From Flammeovirgaceae bacterium BBD 1991-12 (GTDB lineage Bacteria > Bacteroidota > Bacteroidia > Cytophagales > Cyclobacteriaceae): a stretch of 59,021 nucleotides of DNA. This document shows, in pieces, positions 8,643-17,345 of this stretch. The translations under genes and the position numbers were made by a program. Location: positions 1-59,021 of the forward strand of contig LYSV01000036.1 of NCBI GenBank assembly GCA_001657315.1, in the 5' to 3' direction. A model generated the notes under the pieces. It did no database searches, was not told the origin of the DNA, and saw only the letters and a list, made by a program, of their open reading frames with translations. Numbering within the stretch: position 1 is the stretch's first letter; each line of letters starts with the position of its first letter.

Positions 8643-9104
8643 CTAAAACCGACAACCGTCAGGCAATGGCGACTCATTTTCAAGTTCAGTGGCAAACCCC
8701 TCTGGCATATCTGTGGCAGCAAATCCGTTACTCACGGACCCCTTCATGACCGCTCCGCCGTAACCGGTGTTGTTCATATGCCCTCTTACCCATATCGCTT
8801 CATCCGGTTGAATGTTCACCGGGCTGCCCGTCCTTGTGAATGGCTGTTCATCTACATGGCTATGTGTGAGTATCCTACGGTACAGCAATTCTCCACTTTC
8901 GGAAATTACCTCCCACCAGTCAGCATACTGCTCACAACCCTTGTCAGGGTTGGAAAGTGTTACTGAAAAATGGTAGGATCCGGCTTTACCGGTAACTTTC
9001 ACGCCATCAACATCAGCAAACTGCGTTGCATTGCTATTATTCTCACTATTGTCCTCCGAGCAGGCAGTAGCAATCAAAGCCAGTATATTGAAAAAGAGTA
9101 ACAT
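8643..9104 (-). CDS. Putative lipoprotein of unknown function
   Basis: A 153-residue protein with a short hydrophobic N-terminus ending in ATAC (Cys15), a weak lipobox without the usual leucine at -3, followed by a Ser/Asn/Asp-rich linker as in Bacteroidota lipoproteins. The ATG at 9104 is preferred over an in-frame TTG at 9140, which would add 12 residues. I do not recognise the mature part; it contains two Cys (in DKGCEQY and DGCRF) that could form a disulfide. It lies downstream of frr on the same strand and is convergent with the antitoxin gene. Confidence 0.6.
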   Translation of the reverse strand: MLLFFNILALIATACSEDNSENNSNATQFADVDGVKVTGKAGSYHFSVTLSNPDKGCEQYADWWEVISESGELLYRRILTHSHVDEQPFTRTGSPVNIQPDEAIWVRGHMNNTGYGGAVMKGSVSNGFAATDMPEGFATELENESPLPDGCRF

Positions 9105-9149
9105 CTGGAAGGCAGGATTGCTTAACAATAGATACCCCAATGACCCTGA

Positions 9150-9710
9150 TCAGACGGTCATGATCTCCTCTTCCTTCTTATGCAGGATCTCATCCACTTT
9201 TTTGGTATAGTCGTCCGTCAGTGCCTGCACTTTATCTTCCCCTCTTTTTACATCATCTTCTGATGCGCCGTCTTTTTGCAACTGCTTAAGCGCGTCGTTG
9301 GTTTCTTTCCGGGCATTTCTGATGCTTATTTTGCCCAGTTCACCTTCATGCTTTACCTGCTTCACGAGGGCCTGCCTGCGCTCCTCCGTGAGGATAGGGA
9401 TATTGATGATCACCTGCTCGCCGTCATTCTGAGGGTTAAGCCCCAGGTCACTGTTGATGATGGCCTTTTCTATTTCCGGGATCAGGCTTTTTTCCCATGG
9501 CTTTACCATCAGGGTCCTTGCATCCGGTGTGGTCACTGATGCCGTCTGGTTCAGCGGTGTAGGGCTGCCGTAGTAGTCCACCATGATACTGTCAAGCATA
9601 TTGGCAGATGCTTTTCCAGCCCTTATTTTCAGCAGTTCACCACTCAGGTGCTTTATAGCCTTTTCCATTAACTCTTTGGCTTCGTCCAGATACATTTGAA
9701 TCTCTTCCAT
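9150..9710 (-). CDS. frr: Ribosome recycling factor
   Basis: A 186-residue protein of normal family length. It has the conserved features of RRF, including KIRAGKAS near residue 30, YYGSPTPLNQ, and a C-terminal helical half (ISIRNARKETNDALKQL) with alternating Lys/Glu. With EF-G it splits the post-termination ribosome. It follows pyrH after 36 bases, the usual pyrH-frr pairing, and is probably in the same transcript. Confidence 0.97.
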   Translation of the reverse strand: MEEIQMYLDEAKELMEKAIKHLSGELLKIRAGKASANMLDSIMVDYYGSPTPLNQTASVTTPDARTLMVKPWEKSLIPEIEKAIINSDLGLNPQNDGEQVIINIPILTEERRQALVKQVKHEGELGKISIRNARKETNDALKQLQKDGASEDDVKRGEDKVQALTDDYTKKVDEILHKKEEEIMTV

Positions 9711-9746
9711 GGCTGATCGTTATAGAGTTAAATTACAGTTTAAAAT

Positions 9747-10451
9747 TTATTTTATCAACGTGCCGGCTTCTTCGCCTTTCATGATGTTGAACAGATTGCC
9801 CGCCTTGTTCATATCAAAGACGATGATGGGCAGATTGTTTTCCTGGCAAAGTGTGAATGCCGTCATGTCCATAATACTGAGGTTTTTTTCATACGCCTCC
9901 TGAAAAGACAGCTCGTTGTATCTCGTAGCATCCGGATTTTTCTCAGGGTCAGCGGTGTAAACACCATCAACCCGCGTGCCCTTCAAAACCACATCGGCCT
10001 GTATTTCAATAGCCCTCAGGCTGGCGGTAGAGTCTGTGGTGAAATAGGGATTGCCAATACCTGCTCCGAATATAACGATCCTGCCCTTTTCCAGATGCCG
10101 GATCGCTCTCCTTCGGATGAAAGGCTCACATACCTGCTCCATTTTGATGCCGGACATCAGTCTTGTATAAAGGCCAGCGCTTTCCAGAGCACTTTGTAAT
10201 GCCATGCCATTGATCACGGTAGCAAGCATGCCCATGTAATCCCCCTGTACCCTCTCAATACCGGAGGCCTCTGCCTGCACCCCTCTGAAAATATTACCGC
10301 CGCCAATTACGATCGCTACCTCTACACCCTCGTCCTTTATAGCTCTTATCTCTTCCGTATATTGTTTTAATCGATTGGGATCTATGCCGTACTGGCCGGA
10401 CCCCATCAGTGACTCACCGCTCAGCTTGAGTAATATCCGCTTATATTTCAT
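9747..10451 (-). CDS. pyrH: UMP kinase
   Basis: A 234-residue hexameric-type UMP kinase that converts UMP and ATP to UDP in pyrimidine nucleotide synthesis. The amino-acid-kinase fold is evident from KLSGESLMG at the N-terminus, IGGGNIFRG and the uridylate-binding segment [13 protein letters not shown]. It is the first gene of a pyrH-frr unit on the minus strand. A minus-strand -7 box, TATATTTG (10490-10483), lies about 30 bases upstream of the start codon, though no good -33 box was seen. Confidence 0.97.
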   Translation of the reverse strand: MKYKRILLKLSGESLMGSGQYGIDPNRLKQYTEEIRAIKDEGVEVAIVIGGGNIFRGVQAEASGIERVQGDYMGMLATVINGMALQSALESAGLYTRLMSGIKMEQVCEPFIRRRAIRHLEKGRIVIFGAGIGNPYFTTDSTASLRAIEIQADVVLKGTRVDGVYTADPEKNPDATRYNELSFQEAYEKNLSIMDMTAFTLCQENNLPIIVFDMNKAGNLFNIMKGEEAGTLIK

Positions 10452-10522
10452 TGAATGGGAAAAGCATTAATTCAAAATTCCACAAATATAACAGGCTTCA
10501 ATAAATAAGGAAGACAAGGGGA

Positions 10523-11017
10523 TTAAAATTGAATGATGACCTGGTTTTTCTCCACGCTGTCACCTTTTGATGCTGAAATTGATTTTACGGTACCATCGCC
10601 TGGTGCCTTTATCACATTTTCCATTTTCATTGCCTCGAGGATAAGTAGCGGATCACCCTTTTTCACCTCCTGTCCCTCATTCACTTCTATGGAAAGGATC
10701 AGACCTGGCATAGGGGCCTTTACATCATTGACCTTACCACTGGCCATTTTGTCCATGCCCAGCTTTGCAAGAAGGAGATCCAGTTTGTCCTGCACCTTTA
10801 CAGGATATTTCCGCCCATTGATCTTAAATATGATCTCCTTTGTCTCAGTATCGAACCCTGCCACTTCCACATTGTAGGAAACATCATCCTTGATCACATG
10901 GAAGTTGTTTTCTTTCAGAGAGGAAAGGTCCCATTCAAATTGGTTGTCGTTAAGGTGAATTTTATTGTCGTGAAAACTGACATTAAACTCGTGATGGTTG
11001 GTGGTTACTTTGTACAT
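10523..11017 (-). CDS. Biotin carboxyl carrier protein (biotin/lipoyl attachment domain)
   Basis: The last 75 residues or so form a biotinyl domain with EAMKMEN, placing the biotin on Lys131 of 164. The first half is a small beta-rich domain of the type found in acyl-CoA carboxylase carrier subunits. The ATG at 11017 is chosen over an in-frame one at 11071 because a -7 promoter box (11045-11038) lies between them. It probably serves an acyl-CoA (propionyl- or acetyl-CoA) carboxylase; a carboxyltransferase gene is present 40 kb away at 51388, but no biotin carboxylase is in the window. Confidence 0.85.
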   Translation of the reverse strand: MYKVTTNHHEFNVSFHDNKIHLNDNQFEWDLSSLKENNFHVIKDDVSYNVEVAGFDTETKEIIFKINGRKYPVKVQDKLDLLLAKLGMDKMASGKVNDVKAPMPGLILSIEVNEGQEVKKGDPLLILEAMKMENVIKAPGDGTVKSISASKGDSVEKNQVIIQF

Positions 11018-11037
11018 GGTTTGAATTATGGATTGCT

Positions 11038-11045
11038 CAAATATA
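11038..11045 (-). promoter_or_regulatory. -7 promoter element of the biotin carrier gene
   Basis: On the minus strand this reads TATATTTG, an exact match to the Bacteroidota -7 element TAnnTTTG. It lies about 20 bases upstream of the ATG at 11017. No TTTG is found at the right -33 distance, so the assignment is tentative. Confidence 0.45.
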
Positions 11046-11121
11046 GTCGCTTTACTGTCAACAGCCATCAATTAAATGGTAAATCGGTTCCGTATTTTAA
11101 AGAAGTTGTTTTAATTTGCCC

Positions 11122-11240
11122 AAAAGGGGTGCCTTACTGTCATTCAGACGGTTTAAACAAAGGCTGAGATTATACCCATGGTTCCATTATCTCAACGGAA
11201 TCGTAACCTGATCCAGGTAATGCTGGCGTAGGGAGGTATG
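11122..11240 (+). ncRNA. TPP riboswitch (THI element)
   Basis: The segment carries the conserved THI-box blocks in order: GGGGTGCC at the 5' side (11126-11133), GGCTGAGATTATACCC (11161-11176), and AACCTGATCCAGGTAATGC followed by GCGTAGGGAG to 11235. GCCTT and AAGGC pair as P2. The P3 part between the first two blocks is long. The element sits directly upstream of the TonB receptor gene. A small GGGG/CCCC hairpin follows at 11250-11261 but no T-run, so control is more likely at translation than by termination. In the known family, thiamine pyrophosphate binding turns the gene off. Confidence 0.93.
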
Positions 11241-11296
11241 TTAAAATTCGGGGTGATCCCCTGCTTCCGATTTGGTTTAACATTAAGGGATTAAAA

Positions 11297-13765
11297 ATGA
11301 AAATTTTATTGCTGGCAGTTCCACTACTGCTAAATGCCCTGCTTTCTTTTGGGCAATTCAATGTTTCCGGTCGTGTGGTCGATGAGGAAACAGGAAAACC
11401 GCTTACAGGTGCCAATGTGCTGTTATCCGGTACCTCGATGGCCGTCTCTTCTGATGAAGACGGTAAATTCACCATTACGGGTATTCCTCCCGGTAATTAT
11501 GTTCTGAAGCTGACCTTCATAGGTTTCCTGACAGCTGAAAAGCCGCTCAATGTGCGAAGTGACCTTACCGTAGAGGATATTGTCCTCAGCCCGGATGTGT
11601 ACATGGTAGATGAGGTGATAGTAAATGCTACCCGGGCCAATGAAAATACACCGGTTACATTTGCCTCTGTGGACAAGGAGGCGATCGAAAAACAGAATTT
11701 TGGCCAGGACCTTCCCTTCATAAATTTTACCCCTTCATTGGTCACTACTTCCGATGCAGGCGCAGGTGTCGGCTACACAGGACTCAGGATCCGTGGCTCA
11801 GACGCTACCAGAATAAATGTGACTATCAACGGTATCCCTCTCAATGACAGTGAATCCCAGGGAGTGTTCTGGGTGAATACTCCGGATATTGCCTCATCCA
11901 CAGAGAATATACAGATACAGCGTGGCGTGGGCACCAGTACCAACGGTGCAGGCGCCTTTGGCGCCACCATTAACTTACAGACCAATACCCGTAAGAGCGA
12001 TGCATATGCGGAGGTAGTTAATGCTGTAGGGTCATACAATACGCTAAGACATACCGTGGAATTTGGCAGTGGCCTCATCAATGATCAATGGACCTTTGAC
12101 GGCCGGCTTTCCAAAATCACTTCCGATGGGTATATTGACAGGGCTTCATCGGATCTTCAAAGCTATTACCTGTCTGGCGGGTACTATGGTGAAAATACCC
12201 TCATCAAGGCCATTGTGTTTGGTGGGAAAGAGCGTACCTATCAATCGTGGTACGGTACACCGGAGGCTGTGCTGGACGGTGATGCGGAGGGCATCGAGGA
12301 GGTGATCCTCAACAACGGACTGAATGAAACGCAGGCGGAAAATATGAGAACAGCCGGAAGGACATTCAACTGGTACCTGTATGATGATCAGGTGGACAAT
12401 TATCAGCAGGATCACTATCAGCTACACCTTTCCCAGCAGCTGGCTGGGGGATTTACCGGTAACATGGCACTGCACTATACCTATGGCCGGGGTTTCTTTG
12501 AAGAATTCAGGGAGGATGATGCCTTCCTTGAATATGGCCTGCCCAATACCACTATTGGCAGTGAAGTTATCGAACAATCTGACCTGGTCAGGAGAAGATG
12601 GCTGAATAATCATTTCTATGGCTTTACATGGTCATTCAATTATGAAGAGGAAAACGGGAACATCATCCTTGGAGGCGGCTACAATGAATACAACGGAGAT
12701 CATTTTGGCGAGATCATCTGGTCGGAATTTGGCCAGAATGCCTTTATTGAAGACCGTTACTACGAAAATGTGGGGATGAAGAAGGATCTTAATACTTACC
12801 TGAAGACCAACTATCAGATTGGGGAGTGGCTGAATGTATTTGTTGATTTGCAATACAGAGATATCGACTATGAGATCAGTGGTGTTTTCGATACCCGCGA
12901 TGCGGAGGGAAATGATATTATCCTGGGAGTTGAGGAAGACTATGATTTTTTCAATCCCAAGTTTGGCGTCACCTGGCAGTTGGATGAAGGAACACTGTAT
13001 ACTTCGTATGCCATTGCCAACCGTGAGCCCATCCGGTCTGATTTTGTGGACTCACGAACAGAGCCGGAGCATGAGACCCTGAGAAATCTCGAGCTGGGTT
13101 ACCGGCTTATGAAACCAGGATTTCAGTTTGCCACTAACTTTTACTACATGAATTACAAAAACCAGTTGGTACTTACCGGAGGTGTAAATGATGTGGGAGG
13201 ATCACTCAGGACCAACGTGGACAAAAGCTACCGGGCGGGGATTGAACTGGAAGGCGTTGTCAGGATCATGCCGAAATTGCAATGGAACGCCAACCTGACC
13301 CTGAGCAGGAATAGGATCGATACCTATGTAGAGGAGCTTAATGATTACGGAGTGAATTTTGATCAGCAGGAAAACTTTGTGCGTACAGTCCATAATGACA
13401 CTGATATTGCCTTTTCTCCGAACGTAATTGCGGGGTCTCAGCTCACCTACATGCCATTTGCCATGTTTGAAGTGGGGCTTTTGACCAAGTATGTAGGAAA
13501 ACAGTTTTTGGACAATACTTCCAGCGACAGCAGGACCATTGATGCCTATTTCGTTAATGACCTGAGATTCAACTATTCCTTCAGGACCCGGATCATTAAG
13601 GAGATAGGCCTGAATCTGCTGATCAACAATGTATTCAGCGAGTTGTACTCCTCCAATGGCTATACCTTTGGCTATTTCGGTGGGCCGGATTTCGAGGTAA
13701 GGGAAAATTATTTTTATCCTCAGGCCCCAGGAAATTTTCTGTTTTCCGTGCAACTCAGGTTTTGA
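11297..13765 (+). CDS. TonB-dependent receptor, probable thiamine uptake (OMR1-like)
   Basis: An 822-residue outer-membrane protein. A signal peptide (about 20 residues, ending SFGQ) is followed by a CarboxypepD-regulatory-like domain (residues 22-105, with VSGRVVDEETGKPLTGANV). Next comes a plug domain (about 120-230, with GLRIRGSDATRINVTINGIPLND) and a 22-strand-type barrel ending in a C-terminal aromatic residue (FSVQLRF). The TPP riboswitch in its leader shows it is repressed by thiamine pyrophosphate, which in Bacteroidota points to an outer-membrane thiamine transporter. The substrate is inferred from regulation alone. No thiamine biosynthesis or inner-membrane transporter gene follows it. 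Confidence 0.9.
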   Translation: MKILLLAVPLLLNALLSFGQFNVSGRVVDEETGKPLTGANVLLSGTSMAVSSDEDGKFTITGIPPGNYVLKLTFIGFLTAEKPLNVRSDLTVEDIVLSPDVYMVDEVIVNATRANENTPVTFASVDKEAIEKQNFGQDLPFINFTPSLVTTSDAGAGVGYTGLRIRGSDATRINVTINGIPLNDSESQGVFWVNTPDIASSTENIQIQRGVGTSTNGAGAFGATINLQTNTRKSDAYAEVVNAVGSYNTLRHTVEFGSGLINDQWTFDGRLSKITSDGYIDRASSDLQSYYLSGGYYGENTLIKAIVFGGKERTYQSWYGTPEAVLDGDAEGIEEVILNNGLNETQAENMRTAGRTFNWYLYDDQVDNYQQDHYQLHLSQQLAGGFTGNMALHYTYGRGFFEEFREDDAFLEYGLPNTTIGSEVIEQSDLVRRRWLNNHFYGFTWSFNYEEENGNIILGGGYNEYNGDHFGEIIWSEFGQNAFIEDRYYENVGMKKDLNTYLKTNYQIGEWLNVFVDLQYRDIDYEISGVFDTRDAEGNDIILGVEEDYDFFNPKFGVTWQLDEGTLYTSYAIANREPIRSDFVDSRTEPEHETLRNLELGYRLMKPGFQFATNFYYMNYKNQLVLTGGVNDVGGSLRTNVDKSYRAGIELEGVVRIMPKLQWNANLTLSRNRIDTYVEELNDYGVNFDQQENFVRTVHNDTDIAFSPNVIAGSQLTYMPFAMFEVGLLTKYVGKQFLDNTSSDSRTIDAYFVNDLRFNYSFRTRIIKEIGLNLLINNVFSELYSSNGYTFGYFGGPDFEVRENYFYPQAPGNFLFSVQLRF

Positions 13766-14007
13766 TCTGTGAGGTGTTTAAGGCTTTCTGACCAGCCGGT
13801 TAGAGCGTTTTTGTGAGGTTTATCATTGTGCCGGGGCATTCCTGACTTCACAGGATGTCTCAGCACAAGTACTTGGTACATGCAACCTTGTCAGGGCGAT
13901 TCCATTTGTAGAAAAAAATCGTCAGCCATGGTCTGCGTTCTCACAGACTATCAAATTTTTTATGGAAACCAATGAGCTTTTAATTTGACGAGAGACTAAA
14001 CTCCCAT
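13766..14007. other. Intergenic region without recognised gene
   Basis: About 240 bases between the TonB receptor stop and the next promoter. I see no open reading frame with a family match, no strong terminator with a T-run, and only short inverted repeats such as TCCTG/CAGGA around 13840-13855. Confidence 0.5.
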
Positions 14008-14038
14008 TTTGTAATCCTTGCCATCCCGTATAACTTTG
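14008..14038 (+). promoter_or_regulatory. Bacteroidota-type promoter of the prenyltransferase gene
   Basis: TTTG at 14008-14011 and TAACTTTG at 14031-14038 are separated by exactly 19 bases, matching the -33/-7 consensus of the phylum. Transcription would start near 14044, leaving a leader of only about 11 bases before the ATG at 14055. Confidence 0.75.
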
Positions 14039-14054
14039 TAGCAAAAAAATCCTG

Positions 14055-14933
14055 ATGGTAAGCGCATCATCGTCCGGAATTCGTAATTTTTCACTGTCAG
14101 GATTCGTTCAGATCACCCGGCTCTGGAACCTGTTGATCATCGTGCTCACCCAGTATTTTGTGGCTTTTTTCCTTATAGAGTCCGGGCAGGGCATCATGCA
14201 TTTCCTCACCCATTCCAGGCTGTTTGTACTCTCGCTGTCCTCTGTTCTGATCGCAGCTGCAGGATACATTATCAATGATTACTATGATGTGAAAATAGAC
14301 CTCATTAACAAGCCCCAACGGGTGGTGGTGGGCAGAATGCTCAAGCGAAGGGTGGCCATGGCTTCACACATAGTCCTCAGCTCGCTGGGAGTGCTGCTGG
14401 GATTATCACTATCCCTGAAAATAGGGGCTATTAATCTGATCACCGTGGGGCTGCTTTGGCTCTATTCCAACCAGCTCAAGAGGATGCCTTTCATAGGCAA
14501 CTTCGTGGTTGCCATACTCACTGGTTTAGCCGTTTATGTTGTGGATGTGTTGTTCAATACCGGCAATGTGATGATCCTGGCCTTCGCGGTTTTTGCTTTT
14601 TCATTTACACTAATACGGGAAATTGTAAAAGACATCGAAGATCTGAAGGGAGATGCTACATTTGGATGTAAAACGCTGCCTGTGGTTTACGGCGTCAGGC
14701 GTACCAAGAATTTGATCTATGTCTTCTCTGTCCTGTTCCTGGCAGGGATGTGTTTTCTGGCCTACACCTTTGTCGGTAAAGAGCTTATGGTGTTTTGTCT
14801 GGGGATGATCGTTCCACTAGGTTTGATCACCTTTAAGCTAAGGAGGGCTGATACGGTGAGGCACTTCAATCAGCTCAGCAATTACTGTAAGGTGATCATG
14901 CTGATCGGTATATTGAGTATGATATTTTTTTAG
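14055..14933 (+). CDS. UbiA-family prenyltransferase
   Basis: A 292-residue membrane protein with eight or nine predicted helices. The two Asp-rich motifs of the UbiA superfamily are present: NDYYDVKIDLINKP (residues about 75-90) and DIEDLKGD (around 193-200), which bind the prenyl diphosphate through magnesium. Bacteroidota homologues are often labelled geranylgeranylglycerol-phosphate geranylgeranyltransferase, but the acceptor (quinone, heme or glycerol phosphate) cannot be told from the sequence. It is followed by purN after about 100 bases on the same strand. Confidence 0.88.
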   Translation: MVSASSSGIRNFSLSGFVQITRLWNLLIIVLTQYFVAFFLIESGQGIMHFLTHSRLFVLSLSSVLIAAAGYIINDYYDVKIDLINKPQRVVVGRMLKRRVAMASHIVLSSLGVLLGLSLSLKIGAINLITVGLLWLYSNQLKRMPFIGNFVVAILTGLAVYVVDVLFNTGNVMILAFAVFAFSFTLIREIVKDIEDLKGDATFGCKTLPVVYGVRRTKNLIYVFSVLFLAGMCFLAYTFVGKELMVFCLGMIVPLGLITFKLRRADTVRHFNQLSNYCKVIMLIGILSMIFF

Positions 14934-15039
14934 TTTCTGGCTTCGCAGTGATTATGCCTGGTCGAATAACAGTGTGCAGCTACTCTATCTTTCGTCTTTT
15001 TTGAATAACTTCGAACCGTACTTTTAGAAGCCCGGGCCC

Positions 15040-15633
15040 TTGAAAGATCCTATCACCAGAATTGCCGTTTTCGCTTCAGGCAGTGGTACCAATGCGGAGA
15101 ATATCATAAACTACTTCAGCCAGGTTCAGGGTATGGAAGTGAGCCTTGTACTTTCCAACAACCCTGCAGCCTATGTACTGGAAAGGGCAAAAAGATTAGG
15201 TGTGCCTGCTGCCTGCTTTACAAAGGATGATATATATTCTAAGGATCATCTTCTGGATCGACTAAGACAGGCCCACATTGATTTTATAGTGTTGGCCGGC
15301 TTTTTATGGCTTGTGCCGGAAAAGCTGATCCACGCATATCCCGGTCGTATTCTGAATATTCATCCCGCTCTTCTTCCCAAATACGGAGGTAAGGGGATGT
15401 ATGGTGAGAAGGTACACCGGGCGGTTAAAGAGGCTGGCGAAAAAGAAACGGGCATTACCATCCATTATATCAACGAGCGCTATGATGAGGGGCATATCCT
15501 TAAGCAGGTCAGATGTAAAATAGACCCTGAGGATGATACTGATACCATAGCTGACAAGGTACACAAGCTGGAATATGAGTACTATCCACGGGTGATTGAA
15601 TCAGTGATTAACAATTATCATAAAAATTTATAG
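15040..15633 (+). CDS. purN: Phosphoribosylglycinamide formyltransferase
   Basis: A 197-residue GAR transformylase of purine synthesis using 10-formyl-THF. It has the N-terminal FASGSGTNAENI phosphate-binding loop, the catalytic NIHPALLP block (Asn and His) and the conserved Asp in DEGHI. The start is a TTG at 15040; no ATG lies nearby in frame and the family usually begins just before the IAVFASGSG strand, so TTG is accepted. purH follows on the same strand. Confidence 0.95.
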   Translation: MKDPITRIAVFASGSGTNAENIINYFSQVQGMEVSLVLSNNPAAYVLERAKRLGVPAACFTKDDIYSKDHLLDRLRQAHIDFIVLAGFLWLVPEKLIHAYPGRILNIHPALLPKYGGKGMYGEKVHRAVKEAGEKETGITIHYINERYDEGHILKQVRCKIDPEDDTDTIADKVHKLEYEYYPRVIESVINNYHKNL

Positions 15634-15638
15634 CTTTG
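15631..15638 (+). promoter_or_regulatory. Possible -7 promoter element upstream of purH
   Basis: TAGCTTTG matches TAnnTTTG exactly and overlaps the purN stop codon. No TTTG lies about 19 bases upstream, so this may be a weak internal promoter or chance. Confidence 0.3.
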
Positions 15639-15736
15639 CGGCTTCATAATTATCAAAAAACTTCTTACCACCTATGATCCCACCGGCAGAGTCACTGAGC
15701 AAACCGGCTCCGGGAACAGATCCCAACAGAACAGGA

Positions 15737-17260
15737 ATGTCATTGAAGAAGATCAGAACAGCTCTTATTTCGGTATTTTACAAGGATAACCTTGAGCCCA
15801 TTATTCGGTTGCTGGCAGAGCATGGCGTAGCTATATACTCTACCGGAGGTACACAAAGGTTCATTGAGGACCTTGGGGTGTCCGTTACCGCTGTGGAAGA
15901 CCTCACCAGCTATCCCTCCATATTCGGTGGCAGGGTAAAGACTCTTCATCCAAAGGTCTTTGGTGGTATCCTGTACCGTCGTGAGCTGGAGGATGACGAG
16001 GATCAGGCCGCAGAATTTGAAATACCATCCATTGATCTGGTCATCGTGGATTTGTACCCCTTTGAGGAGACAGTGGCTTCCGGTGCTTCTGAAGAGGATA
16101 TCATTGAAAAAATAGACATAGGTGGGATATCACTTATCAGGGCGGCGGCCAAGAACTATCGTGATGTGCTCATTGTGTCTTCAAGAGATCAGTATGAGCA
16201 GGTAGGATCCATACTAAGTGAGAAAGGGTGTGCCACGGAACTGTCAGACCGCAGGCTTTTTGCAGCGCGTGCGTTCGATATCAGTTCAAACTATGATTCA
16301 GCAATCTTCAACTATTTCAATGAAGATGCACAGGTAGAAAGCTTTAAGCAAAGTCTCCGGAGGAAAAAGACACTCAGGTATGGTGAAAATCCTCACCAGC
16401 AGGGTGCCTTCTACGGAGATCTTGAGTCGGTGCTGGAACAACTGAATGGCAAGGAAATGTCCTATAACAACCTTGTGGACATCGATGCGGCGGTAAGCCT
16501 GATGGAAGAGTTTGAGGAAACAGCCTTTGCCATTTTAAAGCATACCAATGCCTGTGGTGTAGCCACGGCTTCCACTGTAAAAGAGGCTTACCAAAAGGCG
16601 TTTGCCGCCGATACGGTTTCTGCTTTTGGCGGTGTTCTGATCACCAATGCCAAAGTGGACAAAGAGGCTGCTGAGGAAATGCATTCCCTGTTTTTTGAGA
16701 TACTCATAGCTCCTGAATTTGATAGTGAGGCCCTTGAGGTGCTTGGGCAAAAGAAAAACAGGATATTGCTCAGGCAAAAGCAGCCACTGAATACGAAAAA
16801 GCAGTTCAAAAGCCTGCTGAATGGTGTTATTGAACAGGATCGTGACCTTAAAACGGATGAGCTCACCGATCTGAAGACTGTTACCAAACGAGAACCCGGC
16901 GAGGAAGATCGTGCAGCCCTGCTCTTTGCCAGTAAGGTATGTAAGCATACCAAGTCCAACACGATAGTGCTGGCCAGAGACGGGCAGTTACTCGCCAGTG
17001 GAGTAGGGCAGACCTCACGGGTGGATGCCCTGAAGCAGGCCATATTGAAGGCAAAGGAGTTTGGGTTTTCCCTTGAAGGGGCAGTGATGGCTTCCGATGC
17101 CTTTTTCCCGTTTCCTGATTGTGTTGAAATAGCCAGTAAAGAAGGTATAAAGGCAGTCATTCAGCCGGGAGGGTCCATTAAGGATCAGGATTCGATTGAT
17201 TTTTGCGATAAACATGACATGGCTATGGTATTTACAGGAGTACGCCATTTTAAACACTAA
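15737..17260 (+). CDS. purH: Bifunctional AICAR formyltransferase / IMP cyclohydrolase
   Basis: The last two steps of IMP synthesis. An N-terminal MGS-like IMP cyclohydrolase domain (KIRTALISVF, YSTGGT, FGGRVKTLHPKVFGG) is followed by the AICAR transformylase domain with RYGENPHQ, the catalytic KHTNACG and a C-terminal AMVFTGVRHFKH. The ATG at 15737 gives 507 residues, the usual length in Bacteroidota, and starts right before the first beta strand; an earlier in-frame ATG at 15674 would add 21 proline-rich residues with no family counterpart. It stands 103 bases after purN. Confidence 0.96.
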   Translation: MSLKKIRTALISVFYKDNLEPIIRLLAEHGVAIYSTGGTQRFIEDLGVSVTAVEDLTSYPSIFGGRVKTLHPKVFGGILYRRELEDDEDQAAEFEIPSIDLVIVDLYPFEETVASGASEEDIIEKIDIGGISLIRAAAKNYRDVLIVSSRDQYEQVGSILSEKGCATELSDRRLFAARAFDISSNYDSAIFNYFNEDAQVESFKQSLRRKKTLRYGENPHQQGAFYGDLESVLEQLNGKEMSYNNLVDIDAAVSLMEEFEETAFAILKHTNACGVATASTVKEAYQKAFAADTVSAFGGVLITNAKVDKEAAEEMHSLFFEILIAPEFDSEALEVLGQKKNRILLRQKQPLNTKKQFKSLLNGVIEQDRDLKTDELTDLKTVTKREPGEEDRAALLFASKVCKHTKSNTIVLARDGQLLASGVGQTSRVDALKQAILKAKEFGFSLEGAVMASDAFFPFPDCVEIASKEGIKAVIQPGGSIKDQDSIDFCDKHDMAMVFTGVRHFKH

Positions 17261-17345
17261 AAAAAACTTTATTTGGTGGTTCTATAAAAAAACTAATTTG
17301 TAAATTTCCGTTTGTTCGTAACCCAAATCTTTTTGACAATATAAC

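Noticed and set aside
13202-13753. 183-residue open frame on the minus strand
   Set aside because: Antisense shadow of the TonB receptor barrel region.
17261-17345. Promoter of mreB
   Set aside because: TTTG words are present but no TAnnTTTG stands at the right distance, so no promoter is called.
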